This document shows, one piece after another, positions 1 through 11,500 of a DNA stretch of 64,000 nt. A program made the position numbers and the translations under genes. Within the stretch, counting starts at the first letter, position 1, and each line of letters begins with the position of its first letter. A model generated the notes under the pieces. That model did not search any database, was not told where the DNA came from, and worked only from the letters and a program-made list of their open reading frames with translations. The DNA is from Sialis fuliginosa (taxonomy: Eukaryota; Arthropoda; Insecta; Megaloptera; Sialidae): contig OY540811.1 of assembly GCA_961205875.1 (NCBI GenBank), positions 17,725,248 to 17,789,247 on the forward strand, written 5' to 3'.

Positions 1-191
1 ATGACTCCAATTACCAAATAATGTTTGTGGTTGGTATGGGAGAAACTCCAGAAGTTCCTGAAAGACTTAGTGATGAAGGTAAACAGTTTTTAGAGCGGTG
101 TTTGCAGCATGATCCTCGTGAAAGAGCTACAGCTAGAGAATTGACGCAGCTTAATTTTGTAAAGGTTGACGACGGTCCTGATTTAGTATAA
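1..191 (+). CDS. Mekk1: MAP3K4/MEKK4-type kinase, C-terminal end (partial)
   Basis: This is the last coding segment of a Ser/Thr MAP kinase kinase kinase that activates stress (p38/JNK) MAPKK enzymes. Reading in frame from base 3 gives about 62 residues ending at TAA (189-191). They include VGMGETPEVPERLSDEGKQF, then the kinase subdomain XI pattern HDPRERATARELTQL, then NFVKVDDGPDLV. The order (VGMG, P-x-P-ERLS-EG-FL, C-x-x-x-DP-x-x-R-TA-x-x-L, FVKV) is that of the MAP3K4 C-terminus and closer to it than to MAP3K1-3. The arginine that closes the kinase fold is present. Catalytic parts and upstream exons lie before base 1; bases 1-2 are the end of a split or previous codon. No break is visible. 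The gene runs towards ChAT, which is on the opposite strand. Confidence 0.86.
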   Translation, partial: DSNYQIMFVVGMGETPEVPERLSDEGKQFLERCLQHDPRERATARELTQLNFVKVDDGPDLV

Positions 192-648
192 TTTTTTTTA
201 ATTAGCATTTATATATTACTGGTTTTTGGTAATGTTTTATTATTGTTAGATATACGTATATGTATTTTATTTAAGTCGTTGTGTTTTTAGTAGATGAAAA
301 TAATTCAATTTTGAGAAAAACAAATTTTACAAAGTTTTAATATTTTGGTCTATTAAAAACATATTTTGGAGTCTGATTATAAGTGACTTAGATGAAAATA
401 GTGATGTTCTTGTATCAAGAATTTATTAACTTAAAATAATGTTTACACTTTATATTTTTAATGTAACTATTTTAAAATATTTCACTTTATGTAGCAGTTT
501 TAAAAAAATATATTATTGTATATTTTATATATTATAAATATCTAGTTGGGAGTGAGAACATCTTAATGTATGTCTTTTGTTAAGTGCATTTATTATTAAC
601 AAAAAAATTAAAAAATTACGTTTTGACAATTACAAAAATGATAATATC
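192..648. other. 3' UTR/flank of the kinase gene
   Basis: This AT-rich stretch follows the kinase stop codon and should hold at least part of its 3' UTR. An ATTAAA-like signal lies near 352. No open frame or structure worth calling is seen before the foldback element begins. Confidence 0.5.
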
Positions 649-1198
649 ATATATGACGGATTCCACGGTCGATCAGACAGAGCGCTCGCGCTGGCCTTTT
701 TTAATGTATCGCTACTTTTCTATCTCGCTGTGTCCAGTGCCCACGGAGCTACAAAAAAAATCTGCATACGCAATTAGATAGATTTTTGTCTGATCTTTCT
801 AATGGTGTCCTCATTTTTCCCGGAAAATGCATTTTTCACCGAGAAAATCGACTTCAAAGTTAAAGCGATTTATCGGAAAATATGTATCTTTCGAACCTGG
901 CTTAAGTTATATCAATCGATAGATAATCTAATGATGAACATCTGTGCGAAATTTCAGGATGGAGACTTTAACAGTTCAAAAGTTATTAACGAATGAACAT
1001 CGAAAAACGTGGTTTTGCGGCCGCGCGTGCTGCTACAAACAGCGCTACAACGCACGTAATGTTTAAATTTAAAAGTCTTTTGCATTTTTGCATTCGTGCA
1101 GAGGCGTATTTACCATGGGGCCATGGGGGCCATGGCCTAGGGCGGCAGGTTGAGAGGGGCGGTAGATTTTTTTAGTTTCATATAGCACATTTAAAAAA

Positions 1199-1272
1199 TT
1201 GCCGCTTTGGGCAAAAAAATTGTCGCCCTGGTCAAAAAAAAATTGCCGCCCTGGTCAAAAAAATTGCCGCTC
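1199..1272 (+). repeat. Short tandem repeat in the foldback spacer
   Basis: There are three to four tandem copies of a unit of about 21-23 bp, consensus TTGCCGCCCTGGTCAAAAAAA. They sit just inside the left arm of the foldback element. The copies differ by a few bases and in A-tract length. They are not mirrored in the right arm and so belong to the unique loop. Confidence 0.8.
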
Positions 1273-1366
1273 CTATACCATGGGAAAATATAATATATTT
1301 TTAACAGTCAAAATTCCTATATGAACTGAAAAGTGATAATTTTTTTTGCAAATAATGGAAAATATA

Positions 1367-1404
1367 ATCATATATTAAACATACTAGTATGTTTAATATA
1401 TGAT
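1367..1404. repeat. Perfect 38-bp palindrome in the foldback loop
   Basis: The two 19-base halves are exact reverse complements, meeting in CTAG. It lies within the loop of the larger foldback, giving an inverted repeat nested inside another. Confidence 0.88.
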
Positions 1405-1995
1405 ATAATGTACATAAAAAACTGATTTTTTGTTTCCCTATTATTTTTTTTAAATGTGCTATATGAAACTAAAAAAATCTACCGCCCCTCTCAACCTGCC
1501 GCCCTAGGCCATGGCCCCCATGGCCCCATGGTAAATACGCCTCTGCACGAATGCAAAAATGCAAAAGACTTTTAAATTTAAACATTACGTGCGTTGTAGC
1601 GCTGTTTGTAGCAGCACGCGCGGCCGCAAAACCACGTTTTTCGATGTTCATTCGTTAATAACTTTTGAACTGTTAAAGTCTCCATCCTGAAATTTCGCAC
1701 AGATGTTCATCATTAGATTATCTATCGATTGATATAACTTAAGCCAGGTTCGAAAGATACATATTTTCCGATAAATCGCTTTAACTTTGAAGTCGATTTT
1801 CTCGGTGAAAAATGCATTTTCCGGGAAAAATGAGGACACCATTAGAAAGATCAGACAAAAATCTATCTAATTGCGTATGCAGATTTTTTTTGTAGCTCCG
1901 TGGGCGCTGGACACAGCGAGATAGAAAAGTAGCGATACATTAAAAAAGGCCAGCGCGAGCGGTCTGTCTGATCGACCGTGGAATCCGTCATATAT

Positions 1996-3789
1996 ATGTA
2001 CAACGTAATATATTGTTAACATTCCCAAAAAATATTTTATTTATTATTAGATAATTTAAATGTAAAAATGTTATAACAAAACAGTATTTTTTATTGAAAT
2101 GTATTAATGTTCAATTAATCTGAAATGATTTATTAATCCAAAGTATTTTTATTGTATTTATTTTTATTTGCAAATTAAAAAATCTTAATTTTATGTACTT
2201 AATATATTAGAATTGCCTTTTATACAGCTACTAGTAAATTATATTGTAATGGCTGGTATTATAAAGAAATTGATAAAATTTTGTTTGAATGAGGTATTAA
2301 TTCTGTGATATTCTCTATAGATTTGTTTTAGAATTAAAACAGTGGTTTAATTTACAAAAATGCATTCTGTGTTAATATATTTATTTTTGTATTTACTGCA
2401 CATGTGCTAAACTGTCAATAAACTTTATGGAACTGTTTTGTACGATACTCCAGTTCAAAGTGCTTGTTAGTTAACAAATGTAGATTTTTTTATAATACTA
2501 GTCATTACACTTATATACATGTTATTATTATATAGAAAACGTAAATTTTGTAAAATAAAAATATAAACTATTGTATTAGATATTTTAAAAATTGTTATAA
2601 CTGTTTGATCTGTTGTCGAAATATACAAATAATTATTAATTTTTTAATATATTTATTTACACCTATAAACAGTCATTTTACATGCACATGGTAAATGCTC
2701 CTTCCTTATATCTCTCTAAGTATAAAAATTAAAAAAATGTTTACTAATGTCAATTTTTGAATTTTTCGAATTATTTTTAAAACAGTGCCAATTAAAGAAA
2801 AATGGTCAAGTTAAAAATTATAGATAATATTATTATCTATAATTTATATTCTCTTCATTAAAAAATAATAATAATTGAAAATTATATTTCAAATGGTGCG
2901 TAACAGAGAAGTAATATCTACCATGAATCTCATGGGACTTTCTTATACGCTGTAGTAACGAGAAGTGTAAATGTGTTTATAATTAATTATAAAAAAATAT
3001 ATTTCTGGCTAAATCATAAGTAATGGGGAAAAAACGTTTTTCGGTGCTTTACGGTAAGGTCGAAATCTATGATCTAATCTGCAATACGAGCTGTAATAAA
3101 TTAGGTTTAATATACATAGGGTATAGACATATGAAATAAATGTACATATGTATATATTATATATATTTATTTTCAATAACATGTTAAATATTAATGATAT
3201 GTATTTTCACAACATTATACAATATAATATACTTGATACAAATAAACACCTAAATCTTAAATATGAGTAAACAAAACATCGCCTAAATATAAAATATCAA
3301 TTATAGTTTGACAAGCTCCTATAAATTCAAGCTGCAATTTAATTGCATTTTTTTTAATTCATTGGAAATTGTAAAATACGCAAAATAAAAAGATTTGATT
3401 TCTTTAAAAAAGTTTGTTGAAGATAAAAAATTAGAATATAACTATAAGGAATCGGGAAAATAACACAACATAAATTATAAAAAGTTTAAAAGGAAATGTT
3501 TATTGGATTAAAAATATTATAGCGGTAAAAAACTTTTTGATCATTTTTAATAATTGAATTATTTACCAATGAATCAAAAACTCCTAACATAAATCTTTTC
3601 ATGCTTACATTTATCACAGAATAGTCTATGCTGTACGATTAAAAACTACAACTAGATTACTAATACTGAAAAAACAATCCGTTTTTAAATATTGTATAAT
3701 TTTTTTAATAATCCACGATCCACATGTGGCTAACAAACAGAAAGATCTATAAACCTACCCTTACATAAAATAAAACGGCACGCGCATGA
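1996..3789. other. AT-rich intergenic DNA
   Basis: No gene, long ORF or clear repeat is seen. An AATAAA near 2417 could serve the kinase gene if its 3' UTR runs through the foldback element, but this cannot be judged from sequence alone. Confidence 0.4.
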
Positions 3790-4224
3790 TAGGGTTCCGT
3801 AGTCATTCTTACTACGATTTAAAAATATAGTTATTCCAAAAATTTTCATGCATTTTTGCTGCAGTGTTCGTTATAATTTTCATTGAAAGTACTAATTAAA
3901 AGCTACATTCTGGAGTTTTTTCAGATTTTTCACATCGATAGTTCAGAAAATAGAGGGAGACAACGCTTTGATAACGACTTTGAACGCAAATATATCGTGA
4001 CTGAAGGGTTCAAATCAAAAGGTTCTAAAACATATTTTGTTGCATTTTAGTAGACCTACCTTAAGACACCCCACTCAATGGGATAAGTGAAAACAAAATT
4101 TTAATGTACTTTTCAGTCTATGGGAAGGGGCCCAAAATTTCATCTTAATCAGTATAAAATTTGTATAGACGGACGAACGGACAGAACGAAACTATAAGGG
4201 TTCCTAGTTTTCTACGAAATCCTA
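3790..4224. mobile_element. Short TIR element, TAGGGTTCCGTA ends
   Basis: The left end TAGGGTTCCGTA (3790-3801) is mirrored by TACGAAATCCTA (4213-4224), two mismatches from a perfect 12-bp inverted repeat. TA lies at both outer edges. The interior holds text familiar from dispersed insect repeats (a GACGGACGAACGGACAG tract followed by GGGTTCC). It has no coding capacity and is about 435 bp. A retroposon tail is an alternative reading. Confidence 0.55.
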
Positions 4225-5092
4225 AAAATGGTTGTAAAAAAATTCGTTTTTACAATATATTTTTTAAGAGTGAAAAATAATGCACAGTTGTTATATACTA
4301 CCGATTTTTGCGTAAATATACGCCTAGACATGAAATATGAAATAATTTTATCATACGGAAAAACTTTGATCCAGCCGAAAAACCATCTACAATATTTAAA
4401 TCGGGCGTTTTTCATTCACAGTCTACAGGTCGAGAGGTACATTGTGAAATATTCTAAAGTCAGTACAGTTTTTTATTTATACATCCACTATAGTCTATGT
4501 TGAATGGACAAGAGTTACTGTGCGGGCATCGTCCGGAGTAATCCGGGCCGACATGAACCAAACTCAGAATTACATTTTGGCTAATTACAGAAACCAACAA
4601 CAAGCGGTGTCAAAAGCGTAGCGGATTATATAATATAATAAACATTCATTGTTGATGTACATAATGGCTTCTCTGCAGTGGCGTAGCTATAAATTAAAGG
4701 TCAAATAAATAATCATTTTTTAAGTATAACTAAATAACATTAAAATATGTTCAAGTAGCGATATAAATTCTTAATCCTCCAGTAGTAGTTTCCTATCTCA
4801 TGATATTAGTGGTGGCGTCAAATCTGTCAGACTCGCAAATTTTTAAACTATTTTTAAGGGGTAATTTGAAATACATTTTGGGGCTGGTAAATGTAGCAAT
4901 ATTAGCCATTAAAAGTACAAAGCGATTGATGTTTAACTGTATTACTTATTATTCTAAAATTCTACAAACGTAAATAAAAACAAATTTTTTTTGTTAAAAC
5001 ATCAATATCTGCGAAGCAGATAATATGAAAGATATACGTAAAACGCGTATCTATGATTTTTGTTTGTTTTTGGTTTAATGTGACACTAACCC

Positions 5093-5139
5093 AAGGTTAT
5101 TAAACTATAGTTTAGTTTATATTATAGTTTAATAACCTT
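5093..5139. repeat. Hairpin with 17-bp perfect stem
   Basis: AAGGTTATTAAACTATA is followed after 13 bases by its exact reverse complement. The flanks repeat ACACTAACC on both sides (about 5083 and 5141), as expected of a tiny inserted element with a target duplication. A related hairpin core (AAGGTTAG...CTAACCTT) lies at about 30362-30391. Confidence 0.75.
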
Positions 5140-8100
5140 CACACTAACCAATATTTTCATAAATATTGAAAGTAACACAAACTAAACAATTCTCAATAAA
5201 AATTATCATAGAAAAAAACGGTTACTGAAAATAAAAGATATATAGCACCTCCACCACAAAATTATATAAAATAGAAAATCCGTTGGGTCTGTAAGACTTA
5301 GCCCCATTTCTGTAAGTTTAATACAACAACATAAAAATTAATTTTAAACGTGAAATAAAATTAATATAGAAAATGGTTTGGCTTATTTTAATCGTTTCAA
5401 TATATTTTATATTTTAACTTTTAGAAGCCACTCGTACATAAACAAACTATTAACACTAGTCTACATCAGCAGCCCTCAACATTTTTATTTTAAATCAGTA
5501 CATATATCAAAATTATATAATATTAATAATAAAAAAACTGCTGATTTAATATAATATTATGTAGCATAAATATATGTATGTATTATATTATATTCATATC
5601 GATAATATAAATGTCGTTTTCTATATCATACTGCTTAAATAATTTAAAAAAGAAATTAAAAATAGACTAAAAATACTTACTAAAATGTAACATTCATAAT
5701 ATTGATATGATTTATGTAGAAGTATAAATGTATTATCTATATATATATTACCATTACATATAATAATAAATATTGTATTTGTTATCTCGTTTATATACAT
5801 TAATACGTATATAACCGTCTAAATACTTTACAGAAGCGTTATGTTACTGAATAGTTATTTAACTATTTAATGATATGTATTCTTAAACATGTGTATTATT
5901 TAATATGCACATTCAAATTCGAAACAAAACATATTATGGGTACATACATTGGAGTAATAGTTTAGGCCTAAAACAATAAAAAATTATAAACTCTTTGATA
6001 GCTATAGACTTAGGCAAAAAATAAATCAATGAAGGAGTTTAATTTACATATCTGCCCTCCCTCCACCTTACTGTATATTACAGAAAAACAATTATGAGTA
6101 AAAATTAACCAAAACTTATTTTTTTAATAACTACCATAAATTGCTACCATTTTGTTGATATATTTTTTATATTTACATAAAGTACCTATTTACCTATGCA
6201 TAAAATAATTATAACTCGAATAAATAGAACAACATATGTATAATGTATATATATATAAACACGTATTTATATATTTAACTAAATAACATATAGTAAGTAA
6301 TAGATATATTGTATAATAGATAATTTATTATAATATAACAAATATTACAATAAAACTTGTATTAATCGATTTCGTATTGATATAAACAAACTTCTATATG
6401 TTTATATTTTTTAAATTTATTAACAATTGAAATGCATTTTTGAGATATAATTAGTTCAATTAATCGAAGTTTTATTGTACTTACATAGGACGGTAATTGA
6501 TATAAACCATTTAACAAACGATATAACACATTTATGTGTAAATGACAATCAAATTTTAGTTAACACGCCGAAACAATATATAATTTACCTAATATATTGC
6601 TAATACACGCATATCTAGTCTATACAAATATACTTATACAAAACATAATTATACAGTAGAACTTCATTTTTCAAGAAAAAAAGATGTTTTTAAAAGTCAT
6701 TTATCAGATTACAAATTAGTATAGATTGTTCGATTTAACATGACAATGAATTTTATTTTTTATCTTGAAATGTCGAAGTTTAACTGTATTTTATTACTAA
6801 CTAAAATGATATGTAATTGATATGTGTATGTTATATAGGAACACTATTTTAATTAATTAAAAAATAGATACGGGCATTTTTTTAAATCTGGAGTTAATTT
6901 TTAGTACTTATCTATTTTTTATTATAGAGAAGATTTTAAAGAACTTTTTTTCAATTTAGTACTTCTTACTATGTCAATTTTATAATATTTATTATCAATT
7001 ATATTTTTTCATTATTTTAAATTTTAAATACTACTTTAGCATAATGTATTTAAGTTAAATTATTTAACAATTAAAAATATTCATTACATGATATATATTT
7101 CTTTGATTACATACTAGAATCAACACATTTTTAAATATTCTATAAACCAATTGATATGTTTTTAGATCACAGTAATATTAATAAATTGACTCAAAGTTTG
7201 ATTTTATACTAGCCACTAATAATGTGTATAATGTATACAATAGTATACACATCATTATAACACGAGTACCTTATCACAGATTCATTTACAAAAAAAAATA
7301 AGAGCCGTAGTGAGTAGTACAATACTTACCTACGCATATTTTTAATCGAAACTTAATGATTTAATGAATATATTTAAGGGGTTGTAATAAGTTCATTCTG
7401 GAGATGGTTTAAAAAATTAATATATTTGTATATCCGATTTCTCCATTTTTATAAAATAAAATTTAATAGGATGATAAAAATAATGTTTCTTTAAGTTTTA
7501 CTCTTTATCCTATCTGAATTTGAATCTATGATAAGCTACAAAATTAATAACTAATATTATGATATTTTCCCATTCATTTAAGATTAATTTATGTTACTAA
7601 CGTCAAAAATAACATACTTTTAGACAATTTCCAAAAAGTATTAAGGGGGTGTTCTAGTGTAGGATATATATATTTTTATTCTTCGTGTGCTACGAGCCCG
7701 CGCCGCATACTCAAATCACTTAACATTGTCTTTGAGAATTCAAGTATAGGATTTTGAAGACATTTACTCTTCAACAAAATGTACTCCCAAAAATATTTTT
7801 TTCAAACTTTAAGACTAGAATACTCCCTTAATTAAGTAATTGATATATTTTTCCATTACCTCAATTGTTATAATGTATTTTATCAATATAAATAATCAGT
7901 ACATTTGTAATTAAATACTTTGATAAATTTTAAAATTTCATACAAAAATCCACATGTAGCATAAATTCTTGGTCTTTTTAATGATATGTATATATTATGT
8001 CATACCAAGCAATAAAGACTATACATATTAAACAAACGTATAAAAAGCATTCTTTAACAATCGAAGCTGCAGCAATACAATGATTTTGGAGCTTTTTATA

Positions 8101-8254
8101 TTATATTTGAACCATTCAGATATTAGAACTAAAACTGTCGATTTATAATTCTGTTATCTGATTACTTTAGTAATGAAATACTTTCCAGAAAACAAAACAA
8201 ACTGCTCAATATTTCATTTAGATACATTAATCTTCATGACTTCTGAAAGGTTCA

Positions 8255-8260
8255 TTTATT
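8255..8260 (-). promoter_or_regulatory. Candidate ChAT polyadenylation signal
   Basis: AATAAA on the minus strand, about 50 nt beyond the ChAT stop codon. It is the closest canonical signal. Such hexamers are common in DNA this AT-rich, so a more distal site could be the one used. Confidence 0.3.
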
Positions 8261-8306
8261 TAGCTTTTAACTACGCATCGTTTAAAAAAATCTAAATTCA
8301 GATTAT

Positions 8307-8522
8307 TCATTTATTAATACGTTTATTTTGACTAAGTAGGCTTTGCATTGCCAATAAGCTCTCCTCTAGACTATGAGCAAACTTCCATGTACTTGTTTTT
8401 TCGGCCGAATGGAATGCAGAAAGACAGAACACGATGCTTTCGGGATGGGGGTTATACGATGCCCCATATCCATCTGGTACCACTGCACCGTAGCCCATGA
8501 AACTGTCGGTAGAAGTTGGTAA
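8307..8522 (-). CDS. ChAT: ChAT last coding exon
   Basis: 216 bp from acceptor TTTTTCCATACAG to the TGA stop, phase 0 at its start. It encodes residues 630-700: [27 protein letters not shown], and a C-terminus ending NKRINK. The GYG..YNPHPE block lines the active-site tunnel in this enzyme family. The reading continues in frame upstream of the acceptor, but that part is intron. Confidence 0.94.
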   Translation of the reverse strand, partial: LPTSTDSFMGYGAVVPDGYGASYNPHPESIVFCLSAFHSAEKTSTWKFAHSLEESLLAMQSLLSQNKRINK

Positions 8523-11500
8523 CTGTATGGAAAAATTGAAAGAAATGTAAATTATTGAATTTAAATTAAACATTGGTGATCCTTTCAGAAAATAAAAAAC
8601 ATCGTTATATAAAATCACTTCCAGCTTGGTCGTTTAGGTCGAGACAAGATTGGTTTTTTGTAAAAAACGTGATTGAAATAATACCACCTTGTGCAACTAC
8701 GAATCAACTCTGCAAATCTGCACTGTAGTTTCTTTTAAATTAAAGAATCATACATTTGTCAATAAGAATTTTTTCTTTTCCAAAAAAGTGCAATATTCAA
8801 ATAACTGTTATTTTGGTAAAAATGATCACTACGATTTCTTTCAAAAAGGAAATTAAAATTTGAAATATCTTCTTTGTTTCCTTTACAAAAATTAATATTT
8901 ATTCATATAAATATAAATAAAAAAAATACAGGTCAATTTAAAGATTGTTTACAACTTTGGTAGTGTGTGTCGAACGTAAAAATAATTGTAGCTAAAACAA
9001 ACTATTTGAAAGCTTAGACCATCAGCTTAAAATGATTTTTTTCTACGATTTTTTTACTAAAGTTTGCAGCTAAAATCGTCGTTTTCACTTCATGAGCCTC
9101 TGTAAATTCATCAATTTTCATTCGATTACGTTAAAATTTTAACACAATAAAGAAGATAGATAAAGCTACTTTAGTAAATTGCATCGAAATTGGACAAAAA
9201 TTGTTTGTGCAACAGCACTTTGAATTTTGAAAATTGCCGAATTTTGGCTAAAAAATCGATTTTTCTTCGTTTAAATTTAAAACATGATTTTCGAAAGGAA
9301 TAACTTTATGAATGTGTATAATTCAAGGTTTTTAAGTTCAATTAAGACCCATAGCTACATTACGAATGATCTTTGGTCGAAGTATTTGATTTGAAAAATA
9401 TATATAGATACGATTTTGTATATCGAATGTTTGCAATATCGCCAAAATTGAGCAAAATGATGATCATTTTTGGATTCAGCGTGCCCAAATTACCCTAAAA
9501 AAAACTATGTACCTATACCTGCAGCAAACAGAAAATGTTTTTTGTTGGCCAGTGTTATTGTATATTTTGTATTTGTACTTCAAAACACAACTAATTAAAT
9601 CTTACTGTAAAAATCATGCAGATGATGATTTTAATGACAATATATATAAAAATTAAAATAAAAGTTCAACATACCTATTTTTTCTCGATGCTGTTTTTCC
9701 AATTATGTGCATAAACTTAATAAAAAGTGTGCAACATAATATAATGATAACAATGATTTTGAACTGAAAAATATGAAGTATATTTAAAATGATGAGATGA
9801 TAAAACAAAATGTAAATACATTTAGCATGCAAGCTTTTGAAAAAATGTTTGCTTTGAAATTAATGTATAAATTTAATTAATTTTTTTAAATTGACAATAC
9901 GGTCTTTTTGATAATTTAATTAAAAAAATTAAAAGTTGGTATCTCTGTTTAATTTTTTTTAACAAATAATACGATATTAAGCAAGTTTCAGAAAATTGAT
10001 GTCAATTTTGAATTTTAAGAATGCTAAGTAAAGTGAGGTTCGTACTGCCCCCCCCCCCCCCCCCCGAATTCAATAAAATCATATTACGTTACATTTCCCG
10101 TCGCAATCAATAAAATAAATGATGAGATATAATTGTTTTAATTTGATTGTGAAAATTTCGTATCTAAAAAATGGTACTATAATTTACTTTAAAATATTTT
10201 AGTAATGTTTCATTTTAATGATAATGAAATATATGTTTAAAAACAAACAATACTAATGAACTCTAAATGATTGAACTTCAAATTCGATTTCTTAAATACC
10301 TGACTTGTTGACAATTTAAAATGGTTTGCAATTTTATAAGATTCATCGGTAAATATTTCCGGAAGTGGCTCTGTGGCAGTTGGAGAAGTTTCCCGCGCAG
10401 CTTCTCGAAGCCCAAGAAGATGTATGTCAATTCCTTGCCCCAAAATATTATCGATCATGATTTCTGTTTGTCTTTTTACCGCTATATTCCATAGTTCCAT
10501 TTTTCTTTGTTCCTGTAAAAAAATTATATTTGCTACAATAACTTTTTCGCATTTTTTATTATTTCTTTTTAAAACCAAAGCAATCTCTATATATAAAAAT
10601 GAATGTACCTCGTTAGTATGAGGCTTATAGACTCAGGAATTACTAAACTGATTTCAATGCAGTTTTTACCAATTAAATAATTTTTCTGTGCATGTAAGTG
10701 GCTATTAATATTTTATGAAAACCTAAGATTTAACATCAAAAGACTACAAAAATCTTTATCAAGTCGTGTTTTGTTTCCATGGTGTCAAAGCGTACAGCTG
10801 TCATTTATATAAAAACAGTAGCTATTGAATAAAGAATTCTATAGTTTACGGTTTCAATATTTTATTAATTTAGGGCACATGATCACGTCTCTTTCAAATA
10901 TTTTGTCCAACAATTGGATGATTTTTGACAAAACATGATATGATTTTTTAAAGAAATATTTCATTACCAAGAAGGTAAAACATCGAAATTGATTATTATG
11001 ATTGTTGCTAACCTATTTATTTATTTTTTTTTTTTTGATTTTCATACAAATTCTAAAGAAGGGACCTGGTGTTTCCTGGGAGTTTGAAAATATAATTTTA
11101 TATAATTTTCTCAGTAAATACTGATCGGCATGTCGGGTGGGCATGATTACTTTATGTTTAATTAAATTAATATTCCGGAGTAACACTGGTTCAATGCGCT
11201 AATTTTATATAAAACAGAATCAGGATGATAATATTTACCGTGAATAAACTGAACGTAACTTTTTTTCCTGTGTTAAGTAATTCTTCATCGCTGAGATTTC
11301 CTTCATTAGGGCTCTGGATCACGTTCCCACCTTCACCCTGGCACATTGCAGACGACCATTCCAATGCCTCCTGTGTAGCCGATCGAATACAATCAACACG
11401 TCCCAAAAGAAAACGGCGGGTTGAGGCGCTTTCGTATGTCGCCACTAGATGTCCGTGCAGTCTATAAAAATCACAATTATATTTTTGGTTGGATTCTAGT

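Larger units (their letters stand above)
649..1995. mobile_element. Foldback element with ~550-bp near-identical inverted arms
   Basis: The left arm (649-about 1199) and right arm (about 1449-1995) are reverse complements over roughly 550 bp. I found only two mismatches by eye, for example near 673 and 736 of the left arm. The outer ends read TGACGGATTCCACGG inward and lie in TATA-like sequence, so a TA or TATA target duplication is possible but ambiguous. Inner arm sequence is relatively GC-rich, with repeated CCATGG/GGGCC blocks. The arms carry mirror-image ORFs of 64 and 60 codons (802-996 and 993-1175; 1648-1842 and 1469-1651). Their translations match only because the arms match. No transposase is seen, so this is a non-autonomous foldback. 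The low divergence points to recent insertion or arm-to-arm gene conversion. Confidence 0.9.
4225..8306. other. AT-rich intergenic DNA between convergent genes
   Basis: About 4 kb with no supportable gene. ORFs near 4228-4503 overlap on both strands and show no codon signal or known motif. The only clear structure is the hairpin at 5093-5139. The part next to 8306 should be ChAT 3' UTR. Confidence 0.45.

Noticed and set aside
4212..4503. Overlapping ORFs of 67 and 91 codons on opposite strands
   Set aside because: They are mutual shadows in AT-rich DNA partly inside a repeat end, with no protein features.
10373..10621. Plus-strand ORF opposite a ChAT exon
   Set aside because: It is a shadow of the conserved minus-strand exon 10300-10512.
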